A stretch of 64,000 bases of DNA from Flavobacteriales bacterium (lineage in GTDB: Bacteria; Bacteroidota; Bacteroidia; UBA10329): the NCBI GenBank assembly GCA_021739695.1, contig JAIPBM010000001.1, positions 124,001 through 188,000 of the forward strand, written 5' to 3'. How positions within the stretch are numbered: the stretch's first letter is position 1; each line of letters opens with the position of its first letter. Shown here piece after piece: positions 50,691 through 59,826 of the stretch. Made by a program: the position numbers and the translations under genes. The notes below the pieces were generated by a model, which had not been told where the DNA came from, ran no database searches, and worked only from the letters and a program-made list of their open reading frames with translations.

Positions 50691-52811
50691 ATGCAAAACA
50701 AGATTGCCACAGAAGTTGGTTGCAGACCTGAACAGGTCAAAAGCACATTGAGTTTGATGGATGGCGGAGCAACGGTTCCCTTCATTTCGAGATACAGAAA
50801 GGAGGCGACAGGCGGCTTGGATGAAGTACAGATTGAGCGGATAAAGGAACTTTTTGACCGCTATTCTGAACTGGAGAAGCGCAGAGCGACCATTCTGGCT
50901 TCGTTGAAAGAACAGAATGTGTTGACTCCTGATTTGAAGAAAAAGGTGGAGGAAGCCGCCACTTCTCAGGAGTTGGAAGATCTGTACTTGCCATATCGTC
51001 CAAAACGGAAAACGCGTGCCACAATGGCCATTGCCTTGGGGTTGGAACCATTGGCAAAAATCCTGATGGCGCAGAACGAGCGCTTTCCTGAACGTGCGGC
51101 AGAACGGTTTGTGAAAGGCGAAGTGAATTCCGTTGAAGAAGCGTTGCAAGGTGCACGTGACATCATTGCCGAATGGATGAGCGAAAATGCTGCGTTGCGA
51201 TCACGATTAAGGCCGCTTTTCCTTCGCGAAGCGATGATCAGCTCTAAAATGGTGAGGGGAAAAGAAGAGGAGGGCGAGAAGTTCCGTGATTATTTCAAAC
51301 ACGAAGAACAGCTCAAACGCATTCCATCGCATCGCTTTTTGGCCATTATGCGAGGCGAAAAAGAAGGGTTTTTAAGAGTGAATATTGCTCCGAATGAAGA
51401 GAATGCACAACAATTGATGGAGCGCTTTTTTGTGAAAGGCGAAACTGCCAGTTCTGACGAAGTGCGAACAGCTGGCAAAGACGCTTACAAACGTCTATTG
51501 CAGCCATCGCTCGAAACCGAGATGCGAAACACCTTCAAAGGGCAATCGGATGAACAGGCCATCAAGGTTTTTGCGGAAAACCTGCGGCAATTGCTGATGC
51601 TTCCGCCATTGGGCGAGAAGCGCGTATTGGCCATTGATCCTGGTTACCGAACGGGTTGCAAGGTGGTTTGCTTGAGCGCGCAGGGAGACCTGTTGCATAA
51701 CGAGAACATCTATCCGCATCCACCTCGCAACGAACGAACCCAGGCGATGAAAAAACTGTCAACGTTGGTGGAACAACATAAGATTGAAGCCATCGCCATT
51801 GGAAACGGAACCGCCAGCCGCGAAACGGAAGCATTGGTCAAAGCCATTCACTTTGATCGGAAAGTGCAGGTTTTTGTGGTGAGTGAAGCGGGAGCTTCGG
51901 TCTATTCAGCAAGTAAAGTGGCGCGCGATGAATTCCCTCAGTTTGATGTGACGGTTCGTGGTTCAGTGAGCATAGGAAGAAGGCTGATCGATCCTTTGGC
52001 GGAATTGGTGAAGATTGATCCAGCAGCCATCGGTGTTGGTCAATATCAGCATGATGTAGATCAGAAACAGTTGCTAGCATCGCTGGAACGGGTTACCGAA
52101 AGCTGCGTGAACCAGGTGGGTGTCAATTTGAATACGGCAAGCAAATTCCTTCTCCATCACGTTTCAGGTCTTGGGCCACAATTGGCGGATAATATTTTGG
52201 AGTTCCGAAGTGAAAATGGCCCATTTTCTTCGCGAGAGCAACTCAAAAGCGTTCCCAGATTAGGAGCCAAAGCCTTCGAACAAGCCGCTGGATTTCTTCG
52301 AATACCACAAGCGAATGACCCATTGGATAATTCTGCCGTTCACCCAGAGCGCTATGGTTTAGTGAAAAAAATAACGAAGGATTTGAAAATTTCAGTCGCA
52401 GATATGTTGGGAAATGAAGAACTCGTCAACTCCATCAACTTATCCAACTATATTACTGAGGATGTCGGTCTGCCAACGCTTCAGGACATCAAAGAGGAAC
52501 TCCTCAAGCCTGGTCGAGACCCTAGAAGGATCATCAAAGTGTTTGAGTTTGAAAAGGGAATTGAGAAGATTTCTGACCTGATCGTTGGCATGGAACTTCC
52601 TGGAATCGTAACCAACATCACGGCTTTCGGTGCGTTTGTGGATGTAGGCGTGAAGCAGGATGGCTTGGTTCATATCTCGCAATTGGCCGACCGTTTCATC
52701 AAAGAACCGACCGATGTAGTATCAGTTCATCAGCATGTACGGGTAAAGGTTTTGGAAGTAGATGCTGCCCGAAAGCGGATTGCATTGAGCATGAAAGGTC
52801 TTAACGGATAA
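50691..52811 (+). CDS. tex: Tex-family RNA-binding transcription accessory protein
   Basis: A 706-residue cytoplasmic nucleic-acid-binding protein. The N-terminal Tex helical domain (about 1-180; ATVPFISRYRKEATGGLDE and LYLPYRPKRKTRATMA) is followed by a YqgF-like RNase H fold (about 310-440; VLAIDPGYRTGCKVV, AIGNGTASRETE). A helix-hairpin-helix domain comes next (about 475-560; GVNLNTASKFLLHHVSGLGP), and a C-terminal S1 domain (about 635-703; GIVTNITAFGAFVDVGVKQDGLVHISQL). Length and order are typical. Its stop overlaps by 11 bases the end of the convergent giant gene. Confidence 0.95.
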   Translation: MQNKIATEVGCRPEQVKSTLSLMDGGATVPFISRYRKEATGGLDEVQIERIKELFDRYSELEKRRATILASLKEQNVLTPDLKKKVEEAATSQELEDLYLPYRPKRKTRATMAIALGLEPLAKILMAQNERFPERAAERFVKGEVNSVEEALQGARDIIAEWMSENAALRSRLRPLFLREAMISSKMVRGKEEEGEKFRDYFKHEEQLKRIPSHRFLAIMRGEKEGFLRVNIAPNEENAQQLMERFFVKGETASSDEVRTAGKDAYKRLLQPSLETEMRNTFKGQSDEQAIKVFAENLRQLLMLPPLGEKRVLAIDPGYRTGCKVVCLSAQGDLLHNENIYPHPPRNERTQAMKKLSTLVEQHKIEAIAIGNGTASRETEALVKAIHFDRKVQVFVVSEAGASVYSASKVARDEFPQFDVTVRGSVSIGRRLIDPLAELVKIDPAAIGVGQYQHDVDQKQLLASLERVTESCVNQVGVNLNTASKFLLHHVSGLGPQLADNILEFRSENGPFSSREQLKSVPRLGAKAFEQAAGFLRIPQANDPLDNSAVHPERYGLVKKITKDLKISVADMLGNEELVNSINLSNYITEDVGLPTLQDIKEELLKPGRDPRRIIKVFEFEKGIEKISDLIVGMELPGIVTNITAFGAFVDVGVKQDGLVHISQLADRFIKEPTDVVSVHQHVRVKVLEVDAARKRIALSMKGLNG

Positions 52812-55800
52812 GCGAAACGCGACCGAGCTTTTTGTACTGCCTACCTCGATAATCCTCGTAAAGAATCTGGTAAACATAAAGGCCTGGTTTCACTTCATTT
52901 CCGGTTTTCATATCACGGCCATCCCAACCAACAAGGATGTCATCAGTCACGAACAGTTCTTTCCCCCAGCGATCGAAGACGCGGAAATCGAACCAGAAAA
53001 TATCTTTGCCATAAGCGTAAAAACCATCATTGATCCTGTCCTTATCAGGCGTAAATGCTGATGGCACGTATAGGGTTGTGTACGGAGCAATGTAAACCGA
53101 ATCGCGAACAGTGTCAGTGCAACTATATTGATTGTAAGTAACCAAGGTAATGACCTGCATTCCTGTGTCTGCATATGCGTGCGAAGGGTTCTCTTCGTCC
53201 GAAAATGGAGTGAAATCTCCAAAATCCCATTCCCACGTAACTGCATTAACCGAGAGGTCTTCGAAATTGATCAGTGGCTCTATGGCGGTGGTATATTCAG
53301 GAGTCGCCAAGAAAGAAGATATCGGGCGCGGATTGACCGTTGCTGTGTTGGTGGCTTCGGCAGAACAATTTCCCCAAGTGACTTGCAGCGTCACATCAAA
53401 ATCCCCTGCTCCTTGATAGAGCACAGATGGCATCGTATCTGTTGAAGTCTGACCATCGCCAAAACTCCACAGATAGGTAATACCAGAGGTTGGAGCCGAA
53501 GTATTCACAAAAAGTGAAGTGTCGTCAACGCAAACCGCATCAACCGTAAAACTCACGGTAGGAATCGGTTCAACAGTCATCGTTGTTGCACTAGAATTGA
53601 CGCAGCCGTTGGCATCCGTTCCCGTAACCGTATATGTGAACGAGCCTGCCGCTGAAGGAGTGAAAACAGGGTTTGCAATGGTTGCACTGCTCAGTTCCGT
53701 TGTTGGGTCCCAAACGTAACTGACCGCGCCAGACGCGTTCAAGTCAACACTTTCCAGTAAGCAGATCGGGTTGTAATTGCCTGCATCTACAAGAGGCAGA
53801 TCATGAACAATCGAAAGAATACTGTCGGTTGTGGTGCAGTTTGCATTGGAAGCCTGATAATAGAGATAATAGCTTCCAACGCCTGCGGTGGAAGGAGAAA
53901 ACACGCCCGTGGCATTGGTGATTCCCGCGCCAGACCAAGTTCCGCCAGCAGGTGTAAATCCTGCTAGGGTTACATCAGCAGCATCGATGCAATTTTCAAT
54001 ATCCGAACCTGGATTGACAACAGGAGCGGCAATCAGCGTAATGGTCACTGCATTACTTGCAACACTGGTACAACCAAGGTTTGTGGCTTCAACTGTGATG
54101 CTGTTTCCAGCGACCAATCCAGTGGTGGTCCAAGTTGCAGAAGCACCGTTCTGAACGGTTGTCGCTCCATCAAAGAATTCATAGCCTTCCAGTCCAGCAG
54201 GATTTGCCGTGAATGAAATCGATTCGCCCTCACAAATTTGACTTACCGGAGCGCTTAGCGTGACGCTTGGATAAGGACTAACAACTGTTGTAATGATATT
54301 GCTTTGTCCACCAACGCAACCTTCTACAGATGTTCCTATCACAAACACATTGGTTCCTGTTGCAAGCGAACTCGTTTGATAAATGTTCGAGACACCTGAT
54401 TGCACCGCAGCTACTCCTTCAAAAAACTGGTAGTCTGCCAGACCGAGAGGAAGAGCCGTGAAGATGATATCATCGCCATCGCAGATGCTATCGTTCAGAT
54501 CAGAGCTGGTAATTGTCACAAACGGAAGTGGATTAACCTGAGTGACAATGGCAGCACTTGCCACGCTCGGACAACCATTGTCCGTTGCTACAACGGTGAT
54601 GCTGTTATTGACAGGAACGGTTCCGAATAAAATGTTGCTTGCGCCATTTTGCAATGAATTGTTTCCATTGAAAAATTCGTAGCTATCAAGCCCTGCTGGT
54701 GATGCGGTGAACGTGACCGTCTCACCTGCGCAGATTGTGTTGTCCAGATCATCCGAAGTAAGGGTAACAGTTGGAATTGGGTTGACCGTTGGCACAATCG
54801 TATCACTTGGATTGGCGAAACAACTTCCGACAAAAGCCTCTATATAAATGCTGTCTCCTTGCTGTATGCTTGAACTGGTATACACAGGCAAAGCACCATT
54901 CTGTACCGACACTCCGTTTATGAAAAACTCGTAGTTATCGTATGTTGGCGGTGTGGCAGTGAAAATGATCGGGTCGCCTTCGCAAATGCTTGTTGAACTC
55001 GCGCTAAGCGTCACATTATACACGTTCGATTGTACGGTTACCTGAGTGGAATCGGTAACTGGCCCGCAACAGGCAGTTAGAACAGTCACTTTTACCCAAT
55101 AGGTTCCGGGCGTGCTGAAGTAAACATCTGAAGTGGTGGTTACGGAAGCTCCAGATTCGGTTGGAGGAGATGCAACTGGACCGAAATCCCAATCGTATTG
55201 ACTCCCAACGAGTGTGGTTGAAAATTGATTCGGACAACCCGCGTCTACTGTTGGGTTTGCAGGAGAAATGGTTGGAAGTGTTGGTCCGTTATTGAAAATT
55301 CCTACGAAATCAGTGAAGGTCGTTCCTCCATATGTGATTGTTCTCCTTCCCGTTGTCGGATAGGTAACTGCAAATGGACCGTTGCCATTTGCTGTCTGTG
55401 GATTTGCGCCTGAGCCGAAATTCCAAGCTGCGTTTCCACCAGTTGCGCTAAACGTCACTTCGGAATTGGTACAACCATAATTGTCGACAGAAATAATAGG
55501 TGGGTTGCCTGGCACACCATTGTTGTTTGATGCAGACACAGGAGTTCCTGCTGATTCCAAAAGAGGCATTGAAACCCCATCTGAACCATTACCGCCATTG
55601 CCACCGTTACCACCATCGCCTCCATTGCCACCGTTGCCGCCAGAACCAACATCGCAACTACCTCCTCCACCAATACCCCCAAAACCACCTGAACCGCCAA
55701 TACCACCTACGCCTCCTATCCCGCCATATCCTGCGTTACCAGAAATTAACGAGCAATCTTGTATCACTCCGCTAGGACCATTATTCACTAAAAAGACGGA

Positions 55801-56898
55801 AAACGAAGAGCCTCCACCAAACCCACCAGTACCACCAGTACCACCACTTCCTCCTCCGCCTCCAGCTCCACCATCAGCACCAGATCCATCATTGCAGAAC
55901 AGGCCAGACTCTGAGCCACCTCCGCCTCCGCCTCCGCCTCCAGTTCCGCAACCACCTGCCATACCGGTACCCGCCTGTGTGGGAGTCCAATAGCCATTGA
56001 TAACCAGCCCAGAAAATCCGGTAAGCCCATTTGTTCCAGTTGTACCGTTGCTTCCACTGGCTCCATTACCACCGTTTGACCCCGCAGGATGACTGCAATT
56101 AGAGGAACAAAATTCAGAACCACCAACACCACCGGTTCCTCCGCCACAAGCGCCTTGTTGAGCGTCTGTCCCAGCACGATTTCCGTTCCAACCTCCATTT
56201 CCTCCGTTTCCTCCATTACAGCCACACATGGAGATTCCCCCAGTTGCAATGGAAGCATCTGTATTGAAGTTTTGATTGTCCGGATCGCCATCTCCACCGT
56301 TTTGCCCATCACCGCCTCCTTGTCCTGTCACTCCAGCCTCGCCCGGTTGTCCGTTACTGCCGTTCCCTGCAGTGACAAAACATCGAACTATGTTATAGTT
56401 GGAACAGCCGTTGAGATATATTCCGTAAACTGATGCTCCAAAAGGACTCGTAGTGGTGGATGCAGGGGCGTCTGCTACATCGATTGTAAGGTCTTGAAGA
56501 CGGAATCCTGATGCATTAAGTCCTGCCAATGCAACAAGTGTATTGGCAGGTGTAGGCAACGGATTTGCTGCGGTGCGACTGATGACGCTAGGCGTACTGT
56601 TGCTCTTTATCCAGGTTGAAGGATTAAACCCTCCTTCAATAGTCACATTATTAGGAATGGCAATGCTGCTACTAATGGTATACGTTCCAGAAGCCAGCCA
56701 AAGCACATTATTTGTTGCGTTAGCTAAGGTCAGGGCATAAGAAAGAGATGCGGGATTGATCCGTGTGCCAGTGAGTCCTCCAGCAGCTCCAGAAGGGGAA
56801 ACGTAAATGATTCCGCATTCTTGACCATTGCTAGAGGCAAAGAACAACAAGACAAGAATGATACTTAGAAAAAATGTCTTGATACGATTCATTTTCAA
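52801..56898 (-). CDS. Giant secreted glycine-rich beta-helix protein, type B T9SS tail
   Basis: A 1365-residue paralog of the 31116-34616 gene. The order is: signal peptide (1-25, SSNGQ), beta-helix opening CGIIYVSPSGAAGG and VTIEGGFNPSTWI (about 26-175), a glycine-rich region with GGxGG repeats (about 185-455), PKD-like domain (about 545-625), four tandem Ig-like units of about 85 residues each (about 626-965; CEGDPIIFTA / CAGETVTFTA / CDGDDIIFTA / CEGESISFTA), further PKD domains (about 1110-1270; WSFGDGQT, WDFGDFTP), and a gliding-motility-type C-terminal sorting domain (last 90; FTPDKDRINDGF, VFDRWGKELF). The tail is type B, unlike the type A tail of its paralog. Function is inferred to be surface display or adhesion. 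Confidence 0.85.
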   Translation of the reverse strand: MKMNRIKTFFLSIILVLLFFASSNGQECGIIYVSPSGAAGGLTGTRINPASLSYALTLANATNNVLWLASGTYTISSSIAIPNNVTIEGGFNPSTWIKSNSTPSVISRTAANPLPTPANTLVALAGLNASGFRLQDLTIDVADAPASTTTSPFGASVYGIYLNGCSNYNIVRCFVTAGNGSNGQPGEAGVTGQGGGDGQNGGDGDPDNQNFNTDASIATGGISMCGCNGGNGGNGGWNGNRAGTDAQQGACGGGTGGVGGSEFCSSNCSHPAGSNGGNGASGSNGTTGTNGLTGFSGLVINGYWTPTQAGTGMAGGCGTGGGGGGGGGSESGLFCNDGSGADGGAGGGGGSGGTGGTGGFGGGSSFSVFLVNNGPSGVIQDCSLISGNAGYGGIGGVGGIGGSGGFGGIGGGGSCDVGSGGNGGNGGDGGNGGNGGNGSDGVSMPLLESAGTPVSASNNNGVPGNPPIISVDNYGCTNSEVTFSATGGNAAWNFGSGANPQTANGNGPFAVTYPTTGRRTITYGGTTFTDFVGIFNNGPTLPTISPANPTVDAGCPNQFSTTLVGSQYDWDFGPVASPPTESGASVTTTSDVYFSTPGTYWVKVTVLTACCGPVTDSTQVTVQSNVYNVTLSASSTSICEGDPIIFTATPPTYDNYEFFINGVSVQNGALPVYTSSSIQQGDSIYIEAFVGSCFANPSDTIVPTVNPIPTVTLTSDDLDNTICAGETVTFTASPAGLDSYEFFNGNNSLQNGASNILFGTVPVNNSITVVATDNGCPSVASAAIVTQVNPLPFVTITSSDLNDSICDGDDIIFTALPLGLADYQFFEGVAAVQSGVSNIYQTSSLATGTNVFVIGTSVEGCVGGQSNIITTVVSPYPSVTLSAPVSQICEGESISFTANPAGLEGYEFFDGATTVQNGASATWTTTGLVAGNSITVEATNLGCTSVASNAVTITLIAAPVVNPGSDIENCIDAADVTLAGFTPAGGTWSGAGITNATGVFSPSTAGVGSYYLYYQASNANCTTTDSILSIVHDLPLVDAGNYNPICLLESVDLNASGAVSYVWDPTTELSSATIANPVFTPSAAGSFTYTVTGTDANGCVNSSATTMTVEPIPTVSFTVDAVCVDDTSLFVNTSAPTSGITYLWSFGDGQTSTDTMPSVLYQGAGDFDVTLQVTWGNCSAEATNTATVNPRPISSFLATPEYTTAIEPLINFEDLSVNAVTWEWDFGDFTPFSDEENPSHAYADTGMQVITLVTYNQYSCTDTVRDSVYIAPYTTLYVPSAFTPDKDRINDGFYAYGKDIFWFDFRVFDRWGKELFVTDDILVGWDGRDMKTGNEVKPGLYVYQILYEDYRGRQYKKLGRVSLIR
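54010..55025 (-). repeat. Four tandem ~255-bp units coding Ig-like repeats
   Basis: Four consecutive units, each with an IC-E/A/D-G opening and a YEFF- or YQFF-type core followed by VQ/LQ-NG. They are diverged enough that the DNA repeat is weak, but the protein pattern is regular. They lie inside the 1365-residue protein. Confidence 0.7.
55530..56345 (-). repeat. Glycine-rich repeat region in the 1365-residue protein
   Basis: About 270 residues of GGxGG and Gly runs of up to nine. Cys-rich islands (MCGCNGG, FCSSNCSH) may cross-link. It is interrupted by a beta-helix-like coil (GVIQDCSLISGN) that also occurs in the paralog as VIQDNRYLPG. Antisense frames here give proline-rich shadows. Confidence 0.75.
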
Positions 56899-56914
56899 GC
56901 CTTACATGAACGCG

Positions 56915-56922
56915 CGAAAGTA
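56915..56922 (-). promoter_or_regulatory. Promoter -7 box of the 1365-residue protein gene
   Basis: TACTTTCG on the minus strand, one base off TAnnTTTG, 16 nt before the gene start. It lies in a 392-bp gap that also holds the copy A element and the OmpA promoter. Confidence 0.4.
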
Positions 56923-57033
56923 AATGGGGTTGCTGGTTTCTTTGGTCATTTCATGTTACCAAACGGTTATCGAGAAAAGAATAGGTATTTGTACCGTAGA
57001 AACACCTTAAAAAAGCAGCCCTTAAATGGCTGC

Positions 57034-57172
57034 GCGTGAAGTATGGAAGCGGCATCCCTTTCTTTTCCATGGTTTGCGCTTCGAGATCCTCAGTGACCGC
57101 TGGGAAAAGAAAAGATACAGCGGATAGCCTGACCCGATTGCGGGAAGTAATGCGCAGTGGCGAGGGACACGC
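57034..57172 (+). repeat. Structured intergenic element, copy A
   Basis: An outer stem GCGTG/CACGC encloses ATGGAAGCGGCATCC, a hairpin whose 10-bp stem is TTTCTTTTCC/GGAAAAGAAA, the core AGCGGATAGCCTGACC and a CCCG/CGGG hairpin. CCCAAA follows the closing stem. Copy B has GCGTT/AACGC and CTTTTTTCTG/CAGAAAAAAG at the same places, so base changes preserve pairing. Confidence 0.65.
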
Positions 57173-57263
57173 CCAAAAAGTCAATCTCTACGAACGGAAA
57201 GCTATGAAACGAGCGTAGTGGATAACATTCTTGTGTAACGCCCATTTAGGGGTTGCATCGGGA

Positions 57264-57271
57264 TAATTTTG
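57264..57271 (+). promoter_or_regulatory. Promoter -7 box of the OmpA lipoprotein gene
   Basis: TAATTTTG, an exact TAnnTTTG match, 19 nt before the ATG at 57291. Confidence 0.5.
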
Positions 57272-57290
57272 ATTCTCAAACCTTAAGGTC

Positions 57291-58226
57291 ATGAAAACCA
57301 ATTTCGCACACGTATTTTTTATCTGCGCACTTTCTGTATTTCTGATGTCGTCTTGCGCATCGGTAAAACCATGCGGAGAAGCGTACACTGAACAACAACA
57401 ATTTTTCCAGTCAAAGAAATTCAAAGAGGCCGTAGGACAACGCGATTCGCTTTGCGAACGAACTACTGACCTTGAAAATGTATTGGCTACAACTGAGAAG
57501 GATCTGGCTAAGACCAAAGAAGAGTTGGCCAGCGAAAAAAAGAATGTTGATGCCTTGAATACTGAAATTGCTGCCAACAAGAAAGCGTACGATCAATTGA
57601 AGCTTTCGTCTGGGGCGCAAGTGGCGGGTCTGAGCAGCGATCTAGCAGCTAAGCAGGCAGAGCTTGCGGATAAAGAGCGTTTGCTGCAAAACCGCGAAGA
57701 GCGATTGAAAATGCTCGAAGAAATTGTGAAGAAACAGGATGAGTTGATGAACGCGCTTTCGAACAGGGTTAAAGATGCGCTGATGGGTTTTGATGCCGAT
57801 GAGCTTACCGTTGAAATGAGAGATGGGAAAGTTTATGTTTCGATGAGCGACAAACTTTTGTTCAAATCGGGTAGCGATGGTGTGGAGCCAAAAGGCGTGG
57901 AAGCACTGGAAAAAATAGCTGGTGTCATGAAGAAGAACACCGACATTTTTATGGCGATTGAAGGCCATACAGACAGTATTCCTATCAAGACCAATCGATT
58001 TAAAGATAACTGGGATCTGAGTGTTGCACGTGCCACATCAGTGGTTCGTATTCTAACTGGAAATGGTGTAGATGCTACACGCTTAACGGCATCAGGAAAA
58101 GGCGAATTCTCGCCAAAAGCAAGCAATTCTACCAAAGAAGGCCGTGCTACCAACCGAAGAACAGAGTTAGTACTTTCTCCTAAATTGAATGAGTTGATGG
58201 ATCTGCTTGGGCAGTATAATCGCTAG
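57291..58226 (+). CDS. OmpA-family outer-membrane lipoprotein
   Basis: A 311-residue lipoprotein that ties the outer membrane to peptidoglycan. The lipobox ends at Cys22 (LMSSC). A long coiled coil covers about residues 55-160 (DLENVLATTEKDLAKTKEELASEKK). A C-terminal OmpA domain spans about 170-300, with the peptidoglycan-binding signature IEGHTDSIPIKTNRFKDNW and VARATSVVRIL followed by GKGEFSPKASN and NRRTELVL. It is convergent with the PAP2 gene, 1 bp apart, and preceded by a promoter box and the copy A element. Confidence 0.92.
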   Translation: MKTNFAHVFFICALSVFLMSSCASVKPCGEAYTEQQQFFQSKKFKEAVGQRDSLCERTTDLENVLATTEKDLAKTKEELASEKKNVDALNTEIAANKKAYDQLKLSSGAQVAGLSSDLAAKQAELADKERLLQNREERLKMLEEIVKKQDELMNALSNRVKDALMGFDADELTVEMRDGKVYVSMSDKLLFKSGSDGVEPKGVEALEKIAGVMKKNTDIFMAIEGHTDSIPIKTNRFKDNWDLSVARATSVVRILTGNGVDATRLTASGKGEFSPKASNSTKEGRATNRRTELVLSPKLNELMDLLGQYNR

Positions 58227-58227
58227 C

Positions 58228-59034
58228 TCAAAGTTCGTAGCTGAGATACAAACCTGCTCCGTTTCCTGTTGAAAATGGCGCAATACTCAAGCCTTTGGTG
58301 AGTGGCTTTCTTCGATGCAGCCAAGGCACAAGATATCCAACGGTTGCACCCACAAAATATCCAGCAATGATGTCGCTTGGGAAGTGCTTTCCGGCTTCGT
58401 ACCTAAGAAATCCGGTAACGGCTGGTAGAATCACTGCTCCGGTCCAAACCAATGCCTCGTGCGTTCGGTTATCCGAGTAATCGGAAAAGACTTTAGCGGT
58501 GGTAAAACACAAGGCTGCTGTCAGTGAAGTGTGGCCAGAAAAGAACGATTGTCGGGCGTCTTTACTTGTCCGCTCGCTCATATCAACATCCGAATTGTAA
58601 ACAAATGGTCGCGGACGCTTGGCCAAGCCTTTCGTCATTTCGGTTACTCCCAAGGTCAGCATAGCTGTTTCAGCATAAATGAAGCCGACCACAAGAAAAT
58701 CTTTTCGGGCCCGTTTATTTATCATCAAAAACGCTGGCAGCGTCACACTTCCATAAAGCAGAATGTCGCTGGCAAAATCGGCTTTCGGGCTCCAATGGTC
58801 TGTAGCGCTACGGTCAAAACCCGGTAGTTCATATCGGTCAAGCGAATTGACCTGTGCGACCGTGAGGGGCCGAATCTGATAACTGGTAAAAAGCCCTCCG
58901 GCTGCCAATAGCCCAGAACCTGAAGCATAAACCAATTCCCGCTTCCAATTGAAGTTATAGGGGCTTTCAGCCTCTTGAGCACTGCTGGTTAAAACCGCAA
59001 GCATCAACACGAGGAAGAACGAGGTCTGTTTCAT
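58228..59034 (-). CDS. PAP2-superfamily membrane phosphatase
   Basis: A 268-residue lipid phosphatase. The ATG at 59034 starts MKQTSFFLVLMLAVL, a signal peptide ending SSAQ; a reading from 59049 is possible but the shorter start fits better. The three PAP2 signature motifs are visible: KGLAKRPRPF, FFSGHTSL and RYEAGKHFPSDIIAGYFVG. Several hydrophobic helices surround them. It could dephosphorylate undecaprenyl diphosphate or lipid A-like substrates (inference). It ends 1 bp from the convergent OmpA gene. Confidence 0.88.
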   Translation of the reverse strand: MKQTSFFLVLMLAVLTSSAQEAESPYNFNWKRELVYASGSGLLAAGGLFTSYQIRPLTVAQVNSLDRYELPGFDRSATDHWSPKADFASDILLYGSVTLPAFLMINKRARKDFLVVGFIYAETAMLTLGVTEMTKGLAKRPRPFVYNSDVDMSERTSKDARQSFFSGHTSLTAALCFTTAKVFSDYSDNRTHEALVWTGAVILPAVTGFLRYEAGKHFPSDIIAGYFVGATVGYLVPWLHRRKPLTKGLSIAPFSTGNGAGLYLSYEL

Positions 59035-59047
59035 TATTCTGAGATAC

Positions 59048-59074
59048 AAAAAAGGCGACCTCGGGTCGCCTTTT
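59048..59074 (-). terminator. Bidirectional terminator hairpin after the 219-residue protein gene
   Basis: GGCGACC pairs exactly with GGTCGCC around TCG, with six A on the left and TTTT on the right. It serves the minus-strand gene ending at 59091, 17 bp away, and could work in both directions. Confidence 0.85.
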
Positions 59075-59090
59075 GCTTTGTGTTGATTGC

Positions 59091-59750
59091 TTACTTTATT
59101 GCGTTGAGTTTTATTTCAAGCTCAGTGAGTGCAGCTTTCATGCCCTCAATTTCTTTCTGCTTGGTGGCTTGGGCCGCAACATTTTTTTCAATGCTTCCTT
59201 GCGCTTCTTCGATCTTCTTGTTGTAGTCGGCAATGTCCTTCTCCAAGCCTTCCTTATCCTTGGCCATTGACACCAATTCCTTCTCAAAACCACCTAGAAC
59301 CTTGCCCGCATTCTCAATCTCTCTTCTTACAACTTCTTTCGATTGTTCTACGGCAAAATCGTAAACGATCTTTTCGCCAGCAGGGTATTTATCTGGATGA
59401 TTTGCCGTGCTCAAATATGCACCTCCAAGATCAAACGCAACAATAAGCTCCACTCCTTCATCGGTTGCTTCTTGCACAACGGAATAAACGTCAAAGGAAT
59501 TGTCGCCCATGCTTTTAGCTTGGCAGTCGTCACCAAAGATCACTGTCTTATCACTGACCTTTCCTTTAAGGTCTTTCAATTGTTTTTTCCAAGCCTTCTT
59601 TATGTCTTCTGCATTGGCTCCTGTAATAGTAACAGAGAGACTGTTGCGACTACTGCCGTCAATGGCAGCCATTTTTTCAGTAACGGTTATCTTATTCTGA
59701 GCCATTGCCACGGATGACAATAACAACATTGGAAGGATCAATTTTCTCAT
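59091..59750 (-). CDS. Exported hypothetical protein with C-terminal coiled coil
   Basis: A 219-residue protein with a signal peptide (1-17, VAMAQ). The N-terminal half has an alternating beta pattern (ITVTEKMAAIDGSSRNSLSVTITG). Residues 145-219 form a strong coiled coil (LVSMAKDKEGLEKDIADYNKKIEEAQ). No known family is recognised. It may be a periplasmic or outer-membrane-associated structural protein. A promoter-like box TTTCTTTG lies about 25 nt upstream, and a clear terminator follows it. Confidence 0.65.
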   Translation of the reverse strand: MRKLILPMLLLSSVAMAQNKITVTEKMAAIDGSSRNSLSVTITGANAEDIKKAWKKQLKDLKGKVSDKTVIFGDDCQAKSMGDNSFDVYSVVQEATDEGVELIVAFDLGGAYLSTANHPDKYPAGEKIVYDFAVEQSKEVVRREIENAGKVLGGFEKELVSMAKDKEGLEKDIADYNKKIEEAQGSIEKNVAAQATKQKEIEGMKAALTELEIKLNAIK

Positions 59751-59826
59751 TTGATGTGCTTAATTGTTAAGGCGCAAAGAAAATAAATAATCAAGGCTTA
59801 TCTGATCTTGGCGGGATTCAATCCCA

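Noticed and set aside
55481-55993. Plus-strand proline-rich open frame of 170 codons
   Set aside because: It is the complement of the GGN repeats of the giant glycine-rich gene; PPLPP composition follows from that and there is no independent start or context.
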